Assembly: GCF_965279055.1 (NCBI RefSeq)
Contig: NZ_OZ257125.1
Span: 4,712,001-4,776,000 of the forward strand
Source of the DNA: Hydrocarboniphaga sp965279055
GTDB lineage: Bacteria > Pseudomonadota > Gammaproteobacteria > Nevskiales > Nevskiaceae
Direction of reading: 5' to 3'
DNA: 64,000 nucleotides
Positions 17,860-26,317 of this stretch are shown piece by piece. The notes below the pieces were generated by a model. That model searched no databases. It was not told the origin of the DNA and saw only the letters and a list, made by a program, of their open reading frames with translations. The translations under genes were made by a program, and so were the position numbers. The first letter of the stretch is position 1, and every line of letters starts with the position of its first letter.

Positions 17860-19123
17860 GACGACGCTCCTCGCGCTGCTCAAGCAGGCGTTCGCCGGCG
17901 ATCAGATCCTCGAACGTCTCGCGCCTGCGCACGACGGTCGCGCGCGTGCCGTCGACCATGATTTCCGCGGCGCGGCCGCGCGTGTTGTAGTTCGAGCTCA
18001 TCACGAAGCCGTAGGCGCCGGCAGTACGCACCGCGAGCACGTCGCCGGCGGCGATCGCCAGTTCGCGATCACGGCCGATCCAGTCGCCGGTTTCGCAAAC
18101 CGGGCCGACGATGTCGTAGTTCGCGGTTTCGGCCATCGCGTTTTGGTTCACCGGCACGATGTCCATCCAGGCCTGGTACAGCGCCGGGCGCAGCAGATCG
18201 TTCATCGCCGCATCGACGATCGCGAAGCGCTTTTCTTCTGTGGCTTTCAGCAGCAGCACTGTGGTCAGCAACACGCCGGCGTTGCCGGCGATCGCGCGGC
18301 CCGGCTCGGTGTAGACCTTCAACGGCCGTCCCTGGAGCTTCGGCAGAAACGCCGCGGCCCAATCGGCCGGCTCGGTGACTTTCTCGTCGCGATACTTCAC
18401 ACCGAGGCCGCCGCCGACATCGAGATGTTCGAGCGTGATGCCGGCCGCGGCGAGCCTGTCGACCAGCGCCAGCACGCGATCGAGCGCATCGAGATACGGC
18501 GACACATCGAGCAGCTGCGAGCCGATATGGCTGGCGATACCGACGATGCGCAGACCCTTGCGCGTGGCCGCGTCGCGATACAGACGCTCGGCGGTGATCA
18601 GATCGACGCCGAACTTGTTCTGCTTGAGGCCGGTGGAAATATAGGGGTGCGTTTTCGCATCGACGTCGGGATTCACGCGCAGCGCGATCGACGCGATCTT
18701 GCCGCTGCGCTGCGCGAGTTCGTCGAGCAGCAGCAGCTCGGCCTCGGATTCGACGTTGAAGCAGCCGACGCCCTTGTCCAGCGCCAGCTGCAGTTCGGCC
18801 TCGGTCTTGCCGACGCCGCTGAACACGACTTTCGCGGCATCACCGCCGGCGCGTAGCACGCGCTGCAGTTCGCCGCCCGAGACGATGTCGAAGCCGCTGC
18901 CGAGTTTGGCCAGCACCTGCAGCACGGCGATATTGGAATTGGCTTTGACCGCGAAACAGACCTGGTGCGGCACGCTCGCCAGAGCCGCGTCGAACGCGCG
19001 GTAATGGCGCTCCAGGGTCGCGCGCGAATAGACGTAGGTCGGCGTGCCGTATTCGGCCGCGATCTGCGAAAGCGGCAGCTCTTCGGCATACAGCCGGCCT
19101 TCGCGATACTCGAAATAATCCAC
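17852..19123 (-). CDS. lysA: Diaminopimelate decarboxylase
   Basis: A 423-residue PLP enzyme that makes lysine from meso-diaminopimelate. The PLP lysine is in CFAVKANSN, phosphate-binding glycines are in HLDVGGGLGVKY and EPGRAI, and the second-subunit cysteine motif is GPVCETGD. The start is a GTG giving VDYFEYREG, as is usual for the family. It sits between the small lipoprotein gene lptM and polA on the minus strand, an lptM-lysA order also seen in pseudomonads (lppL-lysA). Confidence 0.95.
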   Translation of the reverse strand: MDYFEYREGRLYAEELPLSQIAAEYGTPTYVYSRATLERHYRAFDAALASVPHQVCFAVKANSNIAVLQVLAKLGSGFDIVSGGELQRVLRAGGDAAKVVFSGVGKTEAELQLALDKGVGCFNVESEAELLLLDELAQRSGKIASIALRVNPDVDAKTHPYISTGLKQNKFGVDLITAERLYRDAATRKGLRIVGIASHIGSQLLDVSPYLDALDRVLALVDRLAAAGITLEHLDVGGGLGVKYRDEKVTEPADWAAAFLPKLQGRPLKVYTEPGRAIAGNAGVLLTTVLLLKATEEKRFAIVDAAMNDLLRPALYQAWMDIVPVNQNAMAETANYDIVGPVCETGDWIGRDRELAIAAGDVLAVRTAGAYGFVMSSNYNTRGRAAEIMVDGTRATVVRRRETFEDLIAGERLLEQREERRRG

Positions 19124-19169
19124 GGATTCTGCGCCTGGGTGATCGTTGATGAGGTGCGTGACGAACTGC

Positions 19170-19385
19170 TTACGGCTGCGGGCTGGTGCTGTCGTCTTTC
19201 TTCGCAGCCGGATCCTGATCTTCGGCCGGTGCGGGCGTCACGGCGGTGGCCGGCTGCGCCGGACGCGTCGCCGTGGTCGGGCGCGGTGCGGGCTTTTTGT
19301 CGGGCAGCGTCAGATTGCCGGTCTGGCCACAGCCGGCTAGCAGCACGGCGGCAATGGATATCGACAGCAGTGGAATACGCAACAT
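19170..19385 (-). CDS. lptM: LptM (YifL/LppL) small lipoprotein
   Basis: A 71-residue lipoprotein with the signal MLRIPLLSISIAAVLLAGC, lipidated Cys19, then the family block GQTGNLTLPD and a proline/alanine-rich charged tail. In E. coli this short protein helps the LptD/E translocon mature. The longer open frame upstream runs across the divergent esterase and is not used. It lies 46 bases before lysA on the same strand, the conserved position for this family. Confidence 0.88.
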   Translation of the reverse strand: MLRIPLLSISIAAVLLAGCGQTGNLTLPDKKPAPRPTTATRPAQPATAVTPAPAEDQDPAAKKDDSTSPQP

Positions 19386-19490
19386 GGGACGACGCCAGAA
19401 AGGAACGTCGCTGCAGTTTAACGCCCAGCCGGCTTGCCTGCGCCCGGTCCGGCTTCGACAATCGCCGTCTGTCCACCAGACCCGCCGAGC

Positions 19491-20165
19491 ATGAACAAGA
19501 TCGAAAGCGAAGACCGCGTGATTCTCGAGCCCGATGCGCCAGCGACCGCGGCGGTGATCTGGTTGCACGGCCTGGGTGCCGACGGCCACGACTTCGTGCC
19601 GCTGATTCCGGCCTTGCGGCTGCGGCGCGAACAGGCCTGGCGCTTCATTTTTCCGCATGCGTCGGTGATGCCGGTCAGCCTCAACGGCGGTTACGCGATG
19701 CGCTCCTGGTTCGACATCCTGTCGCTGGATCGCAAGGGTAAGCAGGACGTGGCCGGCATACGCCGCGCGCAGGCGCGGGTCGACGCGCTGATCGACGAGC
19801 AGATCGCGGCCGGCATCGCCAGCGAGCGCATCCTGCTGGCGGGTTTTTCGCAGGGCGGCGCCGTGGTGCTGCACGCCGCGCTGCGCTACCCCAAGCCGCT
19901 GGCCGGCGTGCTGGCGCTGTCGACCTATCTGCCGATGGAATCGACGATCGACGCCGAGGCCAGCGACGCCAACCGCGGCATCGCGATCCTGATGCAGCAC
20001 GGCCAGTACGACCCGGTGCTGCCGCTGGAACTCGGCATCTGGAGCCGCGATCGGCTGCTGGCCAGCGGCTATGGCGTCGGCTGGAACGAGTATCCGATGC
20101 AGCACGAAGTCAGTGAAGACGAGATCGACGCGATCGCGGCATTCATGCGCGAGCGCCTCGCGTGA
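19491..20165 (+). CDS. Carboxylesterase / phospholipase family alpha/beta hydrolase
   Basis: A 224-residue cytoplasmic serine hydrolase of the Abhydrolase_2 group. The HGLG oxyanion segment is in WLHGLGADGHDF, the nucleophile elbow is GFSQGGA, the acid is in GQYDPVLP and the histidine in MQHEVSEDE. Relatives hydrolyse short-chain esters and acyl groups. The ATG at 19491 gives the normal family length. Its stop overlaps the next gene by four bases, suggesting coupling with the YdbH-like gene, but a functional link is not obvious. Confidence 0.9.
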   Translation: MNKIESEDRVILEPDAPATAAVIWLHGLGADGHDFVPLIPALRLRREQAWRFIFPHASVMPVSLNGGYAMRSWFDILSLDRKGKQDVAGIRRAQARVDALIDEQIAAGIASERILLAGFSQGGAVVLHAALRYPKPLAGVLALSTYLPMESTIDAEASDANRGIAILMQHGQYDPVLPLELGIWSRDRLLASGYGVGWNEYPMQHEVSEDEIDAIAAFMRERLA

Positions 20166-22066
20166 AACGCGCGGCCGCGGGCTTTGCGACGCTGCTGATG
20201 TTCAGCGGTGTCGCGAGCGCGGCCACTCGTATCGCCATGAGCATCGGGCGCGTCGAGGGCGCGGGCCTGCCGACGCCGCTGCGAGATATCAGCGCGAGCT
20301 GTGTGCTGGTGGGCGAGGGCGCAGGTCTGCGCTGTGGCGATGGAATACTGGCTCTGAACGGTAACGCCAGCGGCGCCGTTGCCGGCGCCTTCGAAGCCCA
20401 TGTGGATTCCAAGGCCGGCTGGACTGTTTCCGCTAGCGTCGATGCACCGCAAATCGACCTGGCCGCGATCTCTGCGTTGCTACAGCCAAAATTCGCCGCG
20501 TTGAAGCCGCAGCTCAGTGGCACAGCGAGAGTGCACGCGGAGTTGGCCGGCAGTAGCGACGCTAGCTGGACGGGTTCCTACGTCGCCACGGTATCGGCGA
20601 TGAACTTCTCGGAAAGCACGAGCCGCTATGCGACCGAGAAGCTCGATCTGCAAAGTCACGGGCGCTTCGCATGGAAGTCTGGCGTCGGCGAACTCGACTT
20701 CGATATCGCCTCGGCATCGGGACAGGCTTATGTCGAGCCGGTGTTCGTCGATATAGCGAAAGCGCCTTTGCATGCGAGCCTGCATGCTCAGTTCGATATC
20801 TCGGCGAATTCCTTGTTGCCGACCGCGATGCGCGCGATCACGCTGCAGGCGCAACAGCGCGGCGTATTCGATCAATTCGCGCTGCACGGCGCTGTGAGCG
20901 GCTCGCCGGCGCAGCCGCTTTTCAGCGGCGACGTGCAGCTGCAGCAGGCGCATCTGGATCAGGCCTTGCCGCTGTATGCAGCACCATTTCTGGCCGGCGG
21001 TCGCTGGCAGAATCTGGAAGGCAACGGCCTGATCGACGCGTCCGTGCAGGTGCTTGCGAATCGGCCGAGCGCGCTGACGATCGAGCTCAAGGACATCGGC
21101 GTCAAAGCCGGCACGCCTTCGTTGCAGGCCGATGGCTTGAGCGGCGCCTTGCACTGGAGCGCGGTGCCGACGAATCGCGTATCGACGCTGTCTTGGCGTG
21201 GCCTGCAGTACGGCGATCTGCCGATCGCCGCAGCCTCGGTCAGCGCGATTGCGCAGGCGCATGATTTCGAAGTGCTGCAGTCGCCGCGCCTGCCGATACT
21301 GGGCGGCGCTCTGGTCGTCGATACGCTGCAGCTGCGCAATATCGGCCGCGATGATCTGTTCGCGCGCTTCGCCGCGACGATCGAACCCATCGATCTCGCC
21401 GCGCTGTGCAAGGCGCTGAGCTGGCCGCAGTTCGGCGGTGAAATTTCCGGGCGCATTCCCGGTGTCGCGATACGCGACAAGGAACTCATTTTTGAAGGGC
21501 GGCTGTCGGTGACAGCGTTCGACGGCGACATCAGCATCGAAGACTTGCGCGTGCAGGAAGTGTTTGGCCGCCTGCCTCGACTGCTGGCGAATCTGCGTTT
21601 GCGCAACCTGGATCTCAAGGCGGTGACGCAGGCGTTTTCTTTCGGTCGTATCGAAGGGCGCTTGTCAGGCGATGTCGAGCAGTTGCGTCTGCTGAGCTGG
21701 CGGCCGGTCGCATTCGATGCGCGGCTGTACACGCCGCCGGACGATCATTCCCGGCATCGCATTTCCCAGCGCGCGATCGACAATCTGTCGTCGCTCGGCG
21801 GCGGCCCGACCGGTGTGCTGCAACGCGGCGTGCTGCGGTTTTTCGAGGACTTTGCCTACGATCGCGTCGGCGTCAGCTGCAAGCTCGACAACGGCGTGTG
21901 CGCGATGGATGGCATCGAGGCAGCAAAAAACGGCGGCTACGTGCTGGTCAAAGGCCGGCTGCTGCCGCGCATCGACGTGATCGGCTACGAGCGGCGCGTC
22001 GACTGGGAGCGCTTCGTCGCACAGCTGCTGTCGATACGCGGCGCACAAGGCGTCGAGGTGCGTTGA
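20162..22066 (+). CDS. YdbH-like (AsmA/TamB-type) intermembrane protein
   Basis: A 634-residue exported protein with a signal peptide (FATLLMFSGVASA) and almost no internal hydrophobic helices. The body is rich in beta strands of amphipathic pattern. The C-terminal third (ISGRIPGVAIRDKELIFEGRL, DGDISIEDLRVQ) fits the domain once called dicarboxylate transport and found in E. coli YdbH. The family forms long bridges that move phospholipid between the membranes. It starts at a GTG overlapping the esterase stop and is followed by a DUF1318 lipoprotein, as ydbH is followed by ynbE-ydbL. It is shorter than E. coli YdbH (about 880). Assignment rests on context plus the C-terminal pattern. Confidence 0.65.
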   Translation: MKRAAAGFATLLMFSGVASAATRIAMSIGRVEGAGLPTPLRDISASCVLVGEGAGLRCGDGILALNGNASGAVAGAFEAHVDSKAGWTVSASVDAPQIDLAAISALLQPKFAALKPQLSGTARVHAELAGSSDASWTGSYVATVSAMNFSESTSRYATEKLDLQSHGRFAWKSGVGELDFDIASASGQAYVEPVFVDIAKAPLHASLHAQFDISANSLLPTAMRAITLQAQQRGVFDQFALHGAVSGSPAQPLFSGDVQLQQAHLDQALPLYAAPFLAGGRWQNLEGNGLIDASVQVLANRPSALTIELKDIGVKAGTPSLQADGLSGALHWSAVPTNRVSTLSWRGLQYGDLPIAAASVSAIAQAHDFEVLQSPRLPILGGALVVDTLQLRNIGRDDLFARFAATIEPIDLAALCKALSWPQFGGEISGRIPGVAIRDKELIFEGRLSVTAFDGDISIEDLRVQEVFGRLPRLLANLRLRNLDLKAVTQAFSFGRIEGRLSGDVEQLRLLSWRPVAFDARLYTPPDDHSRHRISQRAIDNLSSLGGGPTGVLQRGVLRFFEDFAYDRVGVSCKLDNGVCAMDGIEAAKNGGYVLVKGRLLPRIDVIGYERRVDWERFVAQLLSIRGAQGVEVR

Positions 22067-22143
22067 GGCTTTGCCTCGGCGGCATTCAGTGGCAGTCACG
22101 CGCATGCCTATACTCTGGGTACTCCTCGTCACCCGGGATTGCC

Positions 22144-22767
22144 ATGAGCCGCCTGCCGAAAACTGCCGTGTCCGTGTCCCTGTTCGCCGCCGCGGCGATG
22201 CTCGCGCTGCTCAGTGCCTGCGTGACGATCAACGTTTATTTCCCGGCTGCCGCAGCCGAGAAAGCCGCGGACAAGATCATCGACGACGTCTGGCGCGGTA
22301 GCGCGCCTACGGCACCGGCCGTCGCGCCGGAAAAGAGCGGCGCGATCGAGACGCGAGCGAGGTCGGCACTGGCCGCCGTCGGCAACTTCCTGCTGCCATC
22401 CGCGAGCGCCGCCGAGCCGAACATCGACGTCACGTCGCCGGAAGTGAAACGGCTCAGCGGTTCCATGGAAGCGCGCTTTCCGTTGCTGGAGCCGCTGCTC
22501 AACAGCGGCGCCGTCGGGCTCACCTCCGATGGCTATGTGGCGATGCGCGACGGCGCTAACGTGCCGCTGGCCGAGCGCAATGGCGTGCGCACGCTGGTCG
22601 CCAACGAGAACGCGGATCGCGCTGCGCTGTATCGCGAAATCGCGCTGGCCAACGGCCAGGGCCAATGGGAGGCGCAGATCCGCAGCGTATTTGCCGCGCG
22701 CTGGATCGCGCGTGCCAAGGCCGGCTGGTACTACCAGGACGCCGGCGGCGCCTGGATCAGGAAGTAG
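22144..22767 (+). CDS. DUF1318 (YdbL-like) lipoprotein
   Basis: A 207-residue lipoprotein. The lipobox LLSAC gives Cys26, followed by VTINVYFPAAAAEKAADKII, a block typical of DUF1318 lipoproteins. The C terminus WIARAKAGWYY..AGGAWIRK matches the end of E. coli YdbL. E. coli has a separate short lipoprotein YnbE and a soluble YdbL; here one protein carries both a lipid anchor and the YdbL domain. It lies 77 bases after the YdbH-like gene. A role in regulating or anchoring the YdbH bridge is inferred. Confidence 0.8.
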   Translation: MSRLPKTAVSVSLFAAAAMLALLSACVTINVYFPAAAAEKAADKIIDDVWRGSAPTAPAVAPEKSGAIETRARSALAAVGNFLLPSASAAEPNIDVTSPEVKRLSGSMEARFPLLEPLLNSGAVGLTSDGYVAMRDGANVPLAERNGVRTLVANENADRAALYREIALANGQGQWEAQIRSVFAARWIARAKAGWYYQDAGGAWIRK

Positions 22768-22780
22768 CCCGACCTGTTCC

Positions 22781-22815
22781 GAAATATCGCCATTTATTAA
22801 TGATGGCGATATTTC
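22781..22815. terminator. Perfect palindrome between convergent genes
   Basis: GAAATATCGCCAT (22781-22793) and ATGGCGATATTTC (22803-22815) form a 13-base perfect stem with a 9-base loop. It lies seven bases past the gyrB stop and just after the DUF1318 gene, so it can serve both strands. There is no long U tract. Confidence 0.6.
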
Positions 22816-22822
22816 ATCACGA

Positions 22823-25225
22823 TCAGACGTCGAGGTTGCCGGCCAGCAGCGCGTGCTTTTCGATGAACTCGCGCCGCGGCTCGACCTGCTCGCCCATCAG
22901 CGTCGTGAAGATCTGGTCCGCGCCGATCGCGTCCTCGACCCGCACCTGCACCAGGCGGCGCTGGGTCGGATCGAGCGTGGTTTCCCAGAGCTGGCCCGGA
23001 TTCATTTCGCCCAGGCCCTTGTAGCGCTGCACGCCGAGGCCGCGACGCGCCTCCGAAAGCAGCCAGGCGTAGGCCGCATCGAAGTCGTGGACCACGGCCG
23101 AGCGCTCGCCGCGGCTGACGGTGGCGCCGACCAGCGAATCCGCGAGCAGCGCGGCGCGGGTGCCCGAGATGCGCTGGTAGTCGGCGCTGTCGAAGAAATC
23201 CGTACCCAAGGTGTAGCTGTACTCCAGGCCATGCAGACGGCGCTGGACCAGCACCGAGCGACCGTCTTCGCCGATACGGGCGACCACGCGATGCGTGCCC
23301 TTGGTGGCATCGACATTCAACGCGGACTGGTAGCGCTCCGCCCAGGTTTCCAGCTCGGCGGCATCCAGCGGTGCCGGCGACTGGTTCCACAAGGTCTGCA
23401 GCAGGTGCGCGTCGTAGCGGCGTGACAGGCGCTCGATGGTCATCTCGACGTCGTTGTATTCGCGCATCAGCCGAGTCAGCCGTTCTTCCGGCCAGGCGCT
23501 GCCGTCGGCGAGCTGCAGCCCGGCGCCGTTGAGCGCCATCGACTGCAGCCAGGCCGCCATCGCGGTGTCGTCCTTGACGTAGGTTTCGTGCTTGCCGCTC
23601 TTGACCTTGTACAGCGGCGGCTGCGCGATATACACGTAGCCGCGCTCGATCAGCATGTACATGTGGCGGTAGAAGAAGGTCAGCAGCAAGGTGCGGATAT
23701 GGGCGCCGTCGACGTCGGCGTCGGTCATGATGATGATGCGGTGATAACGCAGCTTCTCCGGCTTCATCTCGTCTTTGCCGATGCCGCAGCCCAGCGCGAT
23801 GATCAGGGTGCCTACTTCGGCTGACGACAGCATCTTCTCGATACGCGCTTTTTCGACGTTCAGGATCTTGCCCTTCAGCGGCAGGATCGCCTGGAAATGC
23901 CGGTCGCGGCCCTGTTTGGCCGAGCCGCCGGCGGAGTCACCCTCGACCAGAAAGATTTCCGACTTGGCCGGATCTTTTTCCTGGCAATCCGCGAGCTTGC
24001 CGGGCAACCCGGCGATATCCAGCACCGACTTGCGACGGTTCAGTTCCTTGGCCTTTCGTGCCGCTTCGCGGGCACCGGCGGCCTCGACGACTTTCTCGGC
24101 GATCGCCTTGGCGGCCTTCGGCTGCTCGAGCAGGAAGTCCTTGAGCTTGTCGCCGACGACGGTCGACACCACCGGCGTGACTTCGGACGACACCAGCTTT
24201 TCCTTGGTCTGCGACGAAAATTTCGGGTCGCGAATCTTGACCGACAGCACCGCGGTGAGCCCTTCGCGGGTGTCGTCGCCGGTCATCTGAATCTTTTCTT
24301 TCTTGGTCAGACCGGTGCTTTCCAGGTGCTCGCCCAGCGTGCGGGTCAGCGCGTTGCGGAACCCGGTCAGATGCGAGCCACCATCGCGCTGCGGGATGTT
24401 GTTGGTGAAGCAGAACACGTTCTCGGTGTACGAGTCGTTCCACTGCAGCGCCGCTTCGACGATGACGTCGTCCATCTCGGTGACCATGTAGATCACCTGG
24501 TCGTGGATCGGCGACTTGCTCTTGTTCAGATATTCGACGAAGGCGCCGATGCCGCCCTTGTATTCGAAGACGTCTTCACGTGCCGTGGTTTCTTCGCGCA
24601 GCACGATGCGCACGCCGGAATTGAGGAAAGACAACTCGCGCAGGCGTCGAGCCAGGATTTCGTAATGGAACTCCAGCTTAGTGAAGATCTTGGCGCTGGG
24701 ATAGAAACGCACCGCGGTGCCACGCTTCTCGGTAGTCCCGGTCTCGGCGAGCGGCGCCTGGGGCTCGCCCATGCTGTATTCCTGCTGGTAGTGCTTGCCC
24801 TGCCGATAGATGTCGAGCAACAGCTTTTCGGACAGCGCGTTCACCACCGACACGCCGACGCCATGCAGACCGCCTGAGACCTTGTAGCCGCTGCCGCCGA
24901 ACTTACCGCCGGCATGCAGGATGGTCATGATGACTTCGGCCGCGGAACGGCCTTCTTCCGGCATGATTTCGGTCGGAATGCCGCGGCCGTTGTCGGTCAC
25001 CGCGACGCTGCCGTCGCCATGTAGCGTCACCGAAACCTCAGTGCAGTAGCCGGCCAGTGCCTCGTCGATCGCGTTGTCGACGACCTCGAACACCATGTGA
25101 TGCAGGCCGGTGCCGTCGTCGGTATCGCCGATATACATGCCCGGACGCTGGCGGACCGCTTCCAGGCCTTTCAGCACGCGGATACTGGTGGCGTCGTAAA
25201 CCTGCTCGTTTTCTGGTGTCGTCAT
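22823..25225 (-). CDS. gyrB: DNA gyrase subunit B
   Basis: An 800-residue type II topoisomerase ATPase subunit that pairs with GyrA to introduce negative supercoils. The GHKL ATPase motifs are FEVVDNAIDEALAG, VTDNGRGIP and GGLHGVGVSVVNALS. The TOPRIM domain has LVEGDSAGGSAKQGRDR and IIMTDADVDGAHIRTLLLTF. The family insertion in the TOPRIM domain typical of Gram-negative GyrB is present, and the C terminus reads RREFIEKHALLAGNLDV. It lies eight bases after recF, in the classical dnaA-dnaN-recF-gyrB order. Confidence 0.97.
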   Translation of the reverse strand: MTTPENEQVYDATSIRVLKGLEAVRQRPGMYIGDTDDGTGLHHMVFEVVDNAIDEALAGYCTEVSVTLHGDGSVAVTDNGRGIPTEIMPEEGRSAAEVIMTILHAGGKFGGSGYKVSGGLHGVGVSVVNALSEKLLLDIYRQGKHYQQEYSMGEPQAPLAETGTTEKRGTAVRFYPSAKIFTKLEFHYEILARRLRELSFLNSGVRIVLREETTAREDVFEYKGGIGAFVEYLNKSKSPIHDQVIYMVTEMDDVIVEAALQWNDSYTENVFCFTNNIPQRDGGSHLTGFRNALTRTLGEHLESTGLTKKEKIQMTGDDTREGLTAVLSVKIRDPKFSSQTKEKLVSSEVTPVVSTVVGDKLKDFLLEQPKAAKAIAEKVVEAAGAREAARKAKELNRRKSVLDIAGLPGKLADCQEKDPAKSEIFLVEGDSAGGSAKQGRDRHFQAILPLKGKILNVEKARIEKMLSSAEVGTLIIALGCGIGKDEMKPEKLRYHRIIIMTDADVDGAHIRTLLLTFFYRHMYMLIERGYVYIAQPPLYKVKSGKHETYVKDDTAMAAWLQSMALNGAGLQLADGSAWPEERLTRLMREYNDVEMTIERLSRRYDAHLLQTLWNQSPAPLDAAELETWAERYQSALNVDATKGTHRVVARIGEDGRSVLVQRRLHGLEYSYTLGTDFFDSADYQRISGTRAALLADSLVGATVSRGERSAVVHDFDAAYAWLLSEARRGLGVQRYKGLGEMNPGQLWETTLDPTQRRLVQVRVEDAIGADQIFTTLMGEQVEPRREFIEKHALLAGNLDV

Positions 25226-25233
25226 TGCGGCTT

Positions 25234-26307
25234 CTACTCGTGTTCAACTTTGGTAAGGCGCCCGTGTTCCACGTGGAACATCGCCGCCGACAGCTTCTCA
25301 AGCGCTGCCGGCATCTCGAACGCCGTAATGAAAATCTGCCCCGGATATTTCATCAACGCCAGGGCGAAACGCTGCTGGTACTCGGCGGACAATTCCGCGC
25401 CAAAGTCATCGATCAGGATCACCGGTGGCGGCTTGCCGGCGGCGATCAGAATTGCACATTGTGCCAGCACCAAGGCCGCCACGAGCAGCTTTTGCTGCCC
25501 CCGCGACACGCGACCCTTGGCCTTCTGCCCAGCGAGCCACAGCTTCAGCTCGGCGCGGTGCGGACCCTGGGTCGTCGAACCCAGGCGTCGGTGCTGCGGC
25601 AGTTGATCCTCGAGCACCTTCCGGTACGCGACATCGACCGCCCACCCCCGGAGATACTCGACCCGTGTGTCGGATATGCCGAGCAGAGCCTCGACCCACT
25701 CGCCGAGGTGCTCCGCCAGGGCCTCCGCATGCCCGCCTCGCAGTTCGCTGACCTGCTCCGCCGAGCTGCTGAGTTCTTCGTCCCAGGCGGTGATTGCCGC
25801 GTTGTTCAAGCCCTGCCTCAGCGCCTGATTGCGCTGGCGCAGGCAGCGCTGATAACGCTGCCAAGCGCCATAAAAGCCTGGTTCCACGTGGAACACTCCC
25901 CAGTCCAGGTAGCTCCGGCGATAGCCCGGACCTTCCTCTACCAGCCGATGCCCCACGGGATCGATCAGCTGCAGCGGAAGAGCTCGCGGCAGCGCCGATG
26001 ACCTGGCCTTTTCGCCGTTGAACCGTTGCTCCTGCTCGACACCATTCCAGCCGACTCCAAGCCTATCCAGATGCCGCTCGTTCTCCACTTCCGCAAACAG
26101 GTTCCAGGCCTGAGCCTGAGGCCCCAACAACTCGCTGGCCTCGCTGGTCCTGAAACTTTTGGCCCGACCCAGCAGATACAGGCCTTCGAGTAACGTGGTC
26201 TTGCCGGCCGCGTTCGGCCCCAGGATCAGATTCAGCCGTGGATCGGCCAGCAACTCGAAGCTTTGGTACAGGCGCAGATTTTCAGCCCGCGCCCTGACGA
26301 TATGCAT
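25234..26307 (-). CDS. recF: DNA replication and repair protein RecF
   Basis: A 357-residue SMC-like ATPase that loads RecA at gaps through RecFOR. The Walker A is LGPNAAGKTTLLEG, the signature motif is in KGRVSRGQQKLLVAAL and the Walker B is PPVILIDDFGAEL. It starts ten bases after dnaN. Two stretches encoding FHVE (in VFHVEPG and MFHVEHG) come from parS-type palindromes embedded in the reading frame; the second lies in the C-terminal tail past the conserved core. Confidence 0.95.
   Translation of the reverse strand: MHIVRARAENLRLYQSFELLADPRLNLILGPNAAGKTTLLEGLYLLGRAKSFRTSEASELLGPQAQAWNLFAEVENERHLDRLGVGWNGVEQEQRFNGEKARSSALPRALPLQLIDPVGHRLVEEGPGYRRSYLDWGVFHVEPGFYGAWQRYQRCLRQRNQALRQGLNNAAITAWDEELSSSAEQVSELRGGHAEALAEHLGEWVEALLGISDTRVEYLRGWAVDVAYRKVLEDQLPQHRRLGSTTQGPHRAELKLWLAGQKAKGRVSRGQQKLLVAALVLAQCAILIAAGKPPPVILIDDFGAELSAEYQQRFALALMKYPGQIFITAFEMPAALEKLSAAMFHVEHGRLTKVEHE
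25265..25280. promoter_or_regulatory. parS centromere site (perfect)
   Basis: TGTTCCACGTGGAACA is a perfect 16-base palindrome identical to the ParB-binding consensus of many bacteria, including pseudomonads. It lies within the 3' end of recF, close to the origin, as expected for parS. Confidence 0.9.
25880..25895. promoter_or_regulatory. parS centromere site (one mismatch)
   Basis: GGTTCCACGTGGAACA differs from the consensus palindrome only at its first base. It also lies inside recF, about 615 bases from the perfect copy. Confidence 0.85.
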
Positions 26308-26317
26308 CCCGGGACGA

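Noticed and set aside
15022..17961. A 979-codon open frame on the plus strand opposite polA
   Set aside because: It mirrors polA codon by codon, is rich in Arg, His, Ala and Gln, and matches no family; this is the usual antisense shadow in high-GC DNA.
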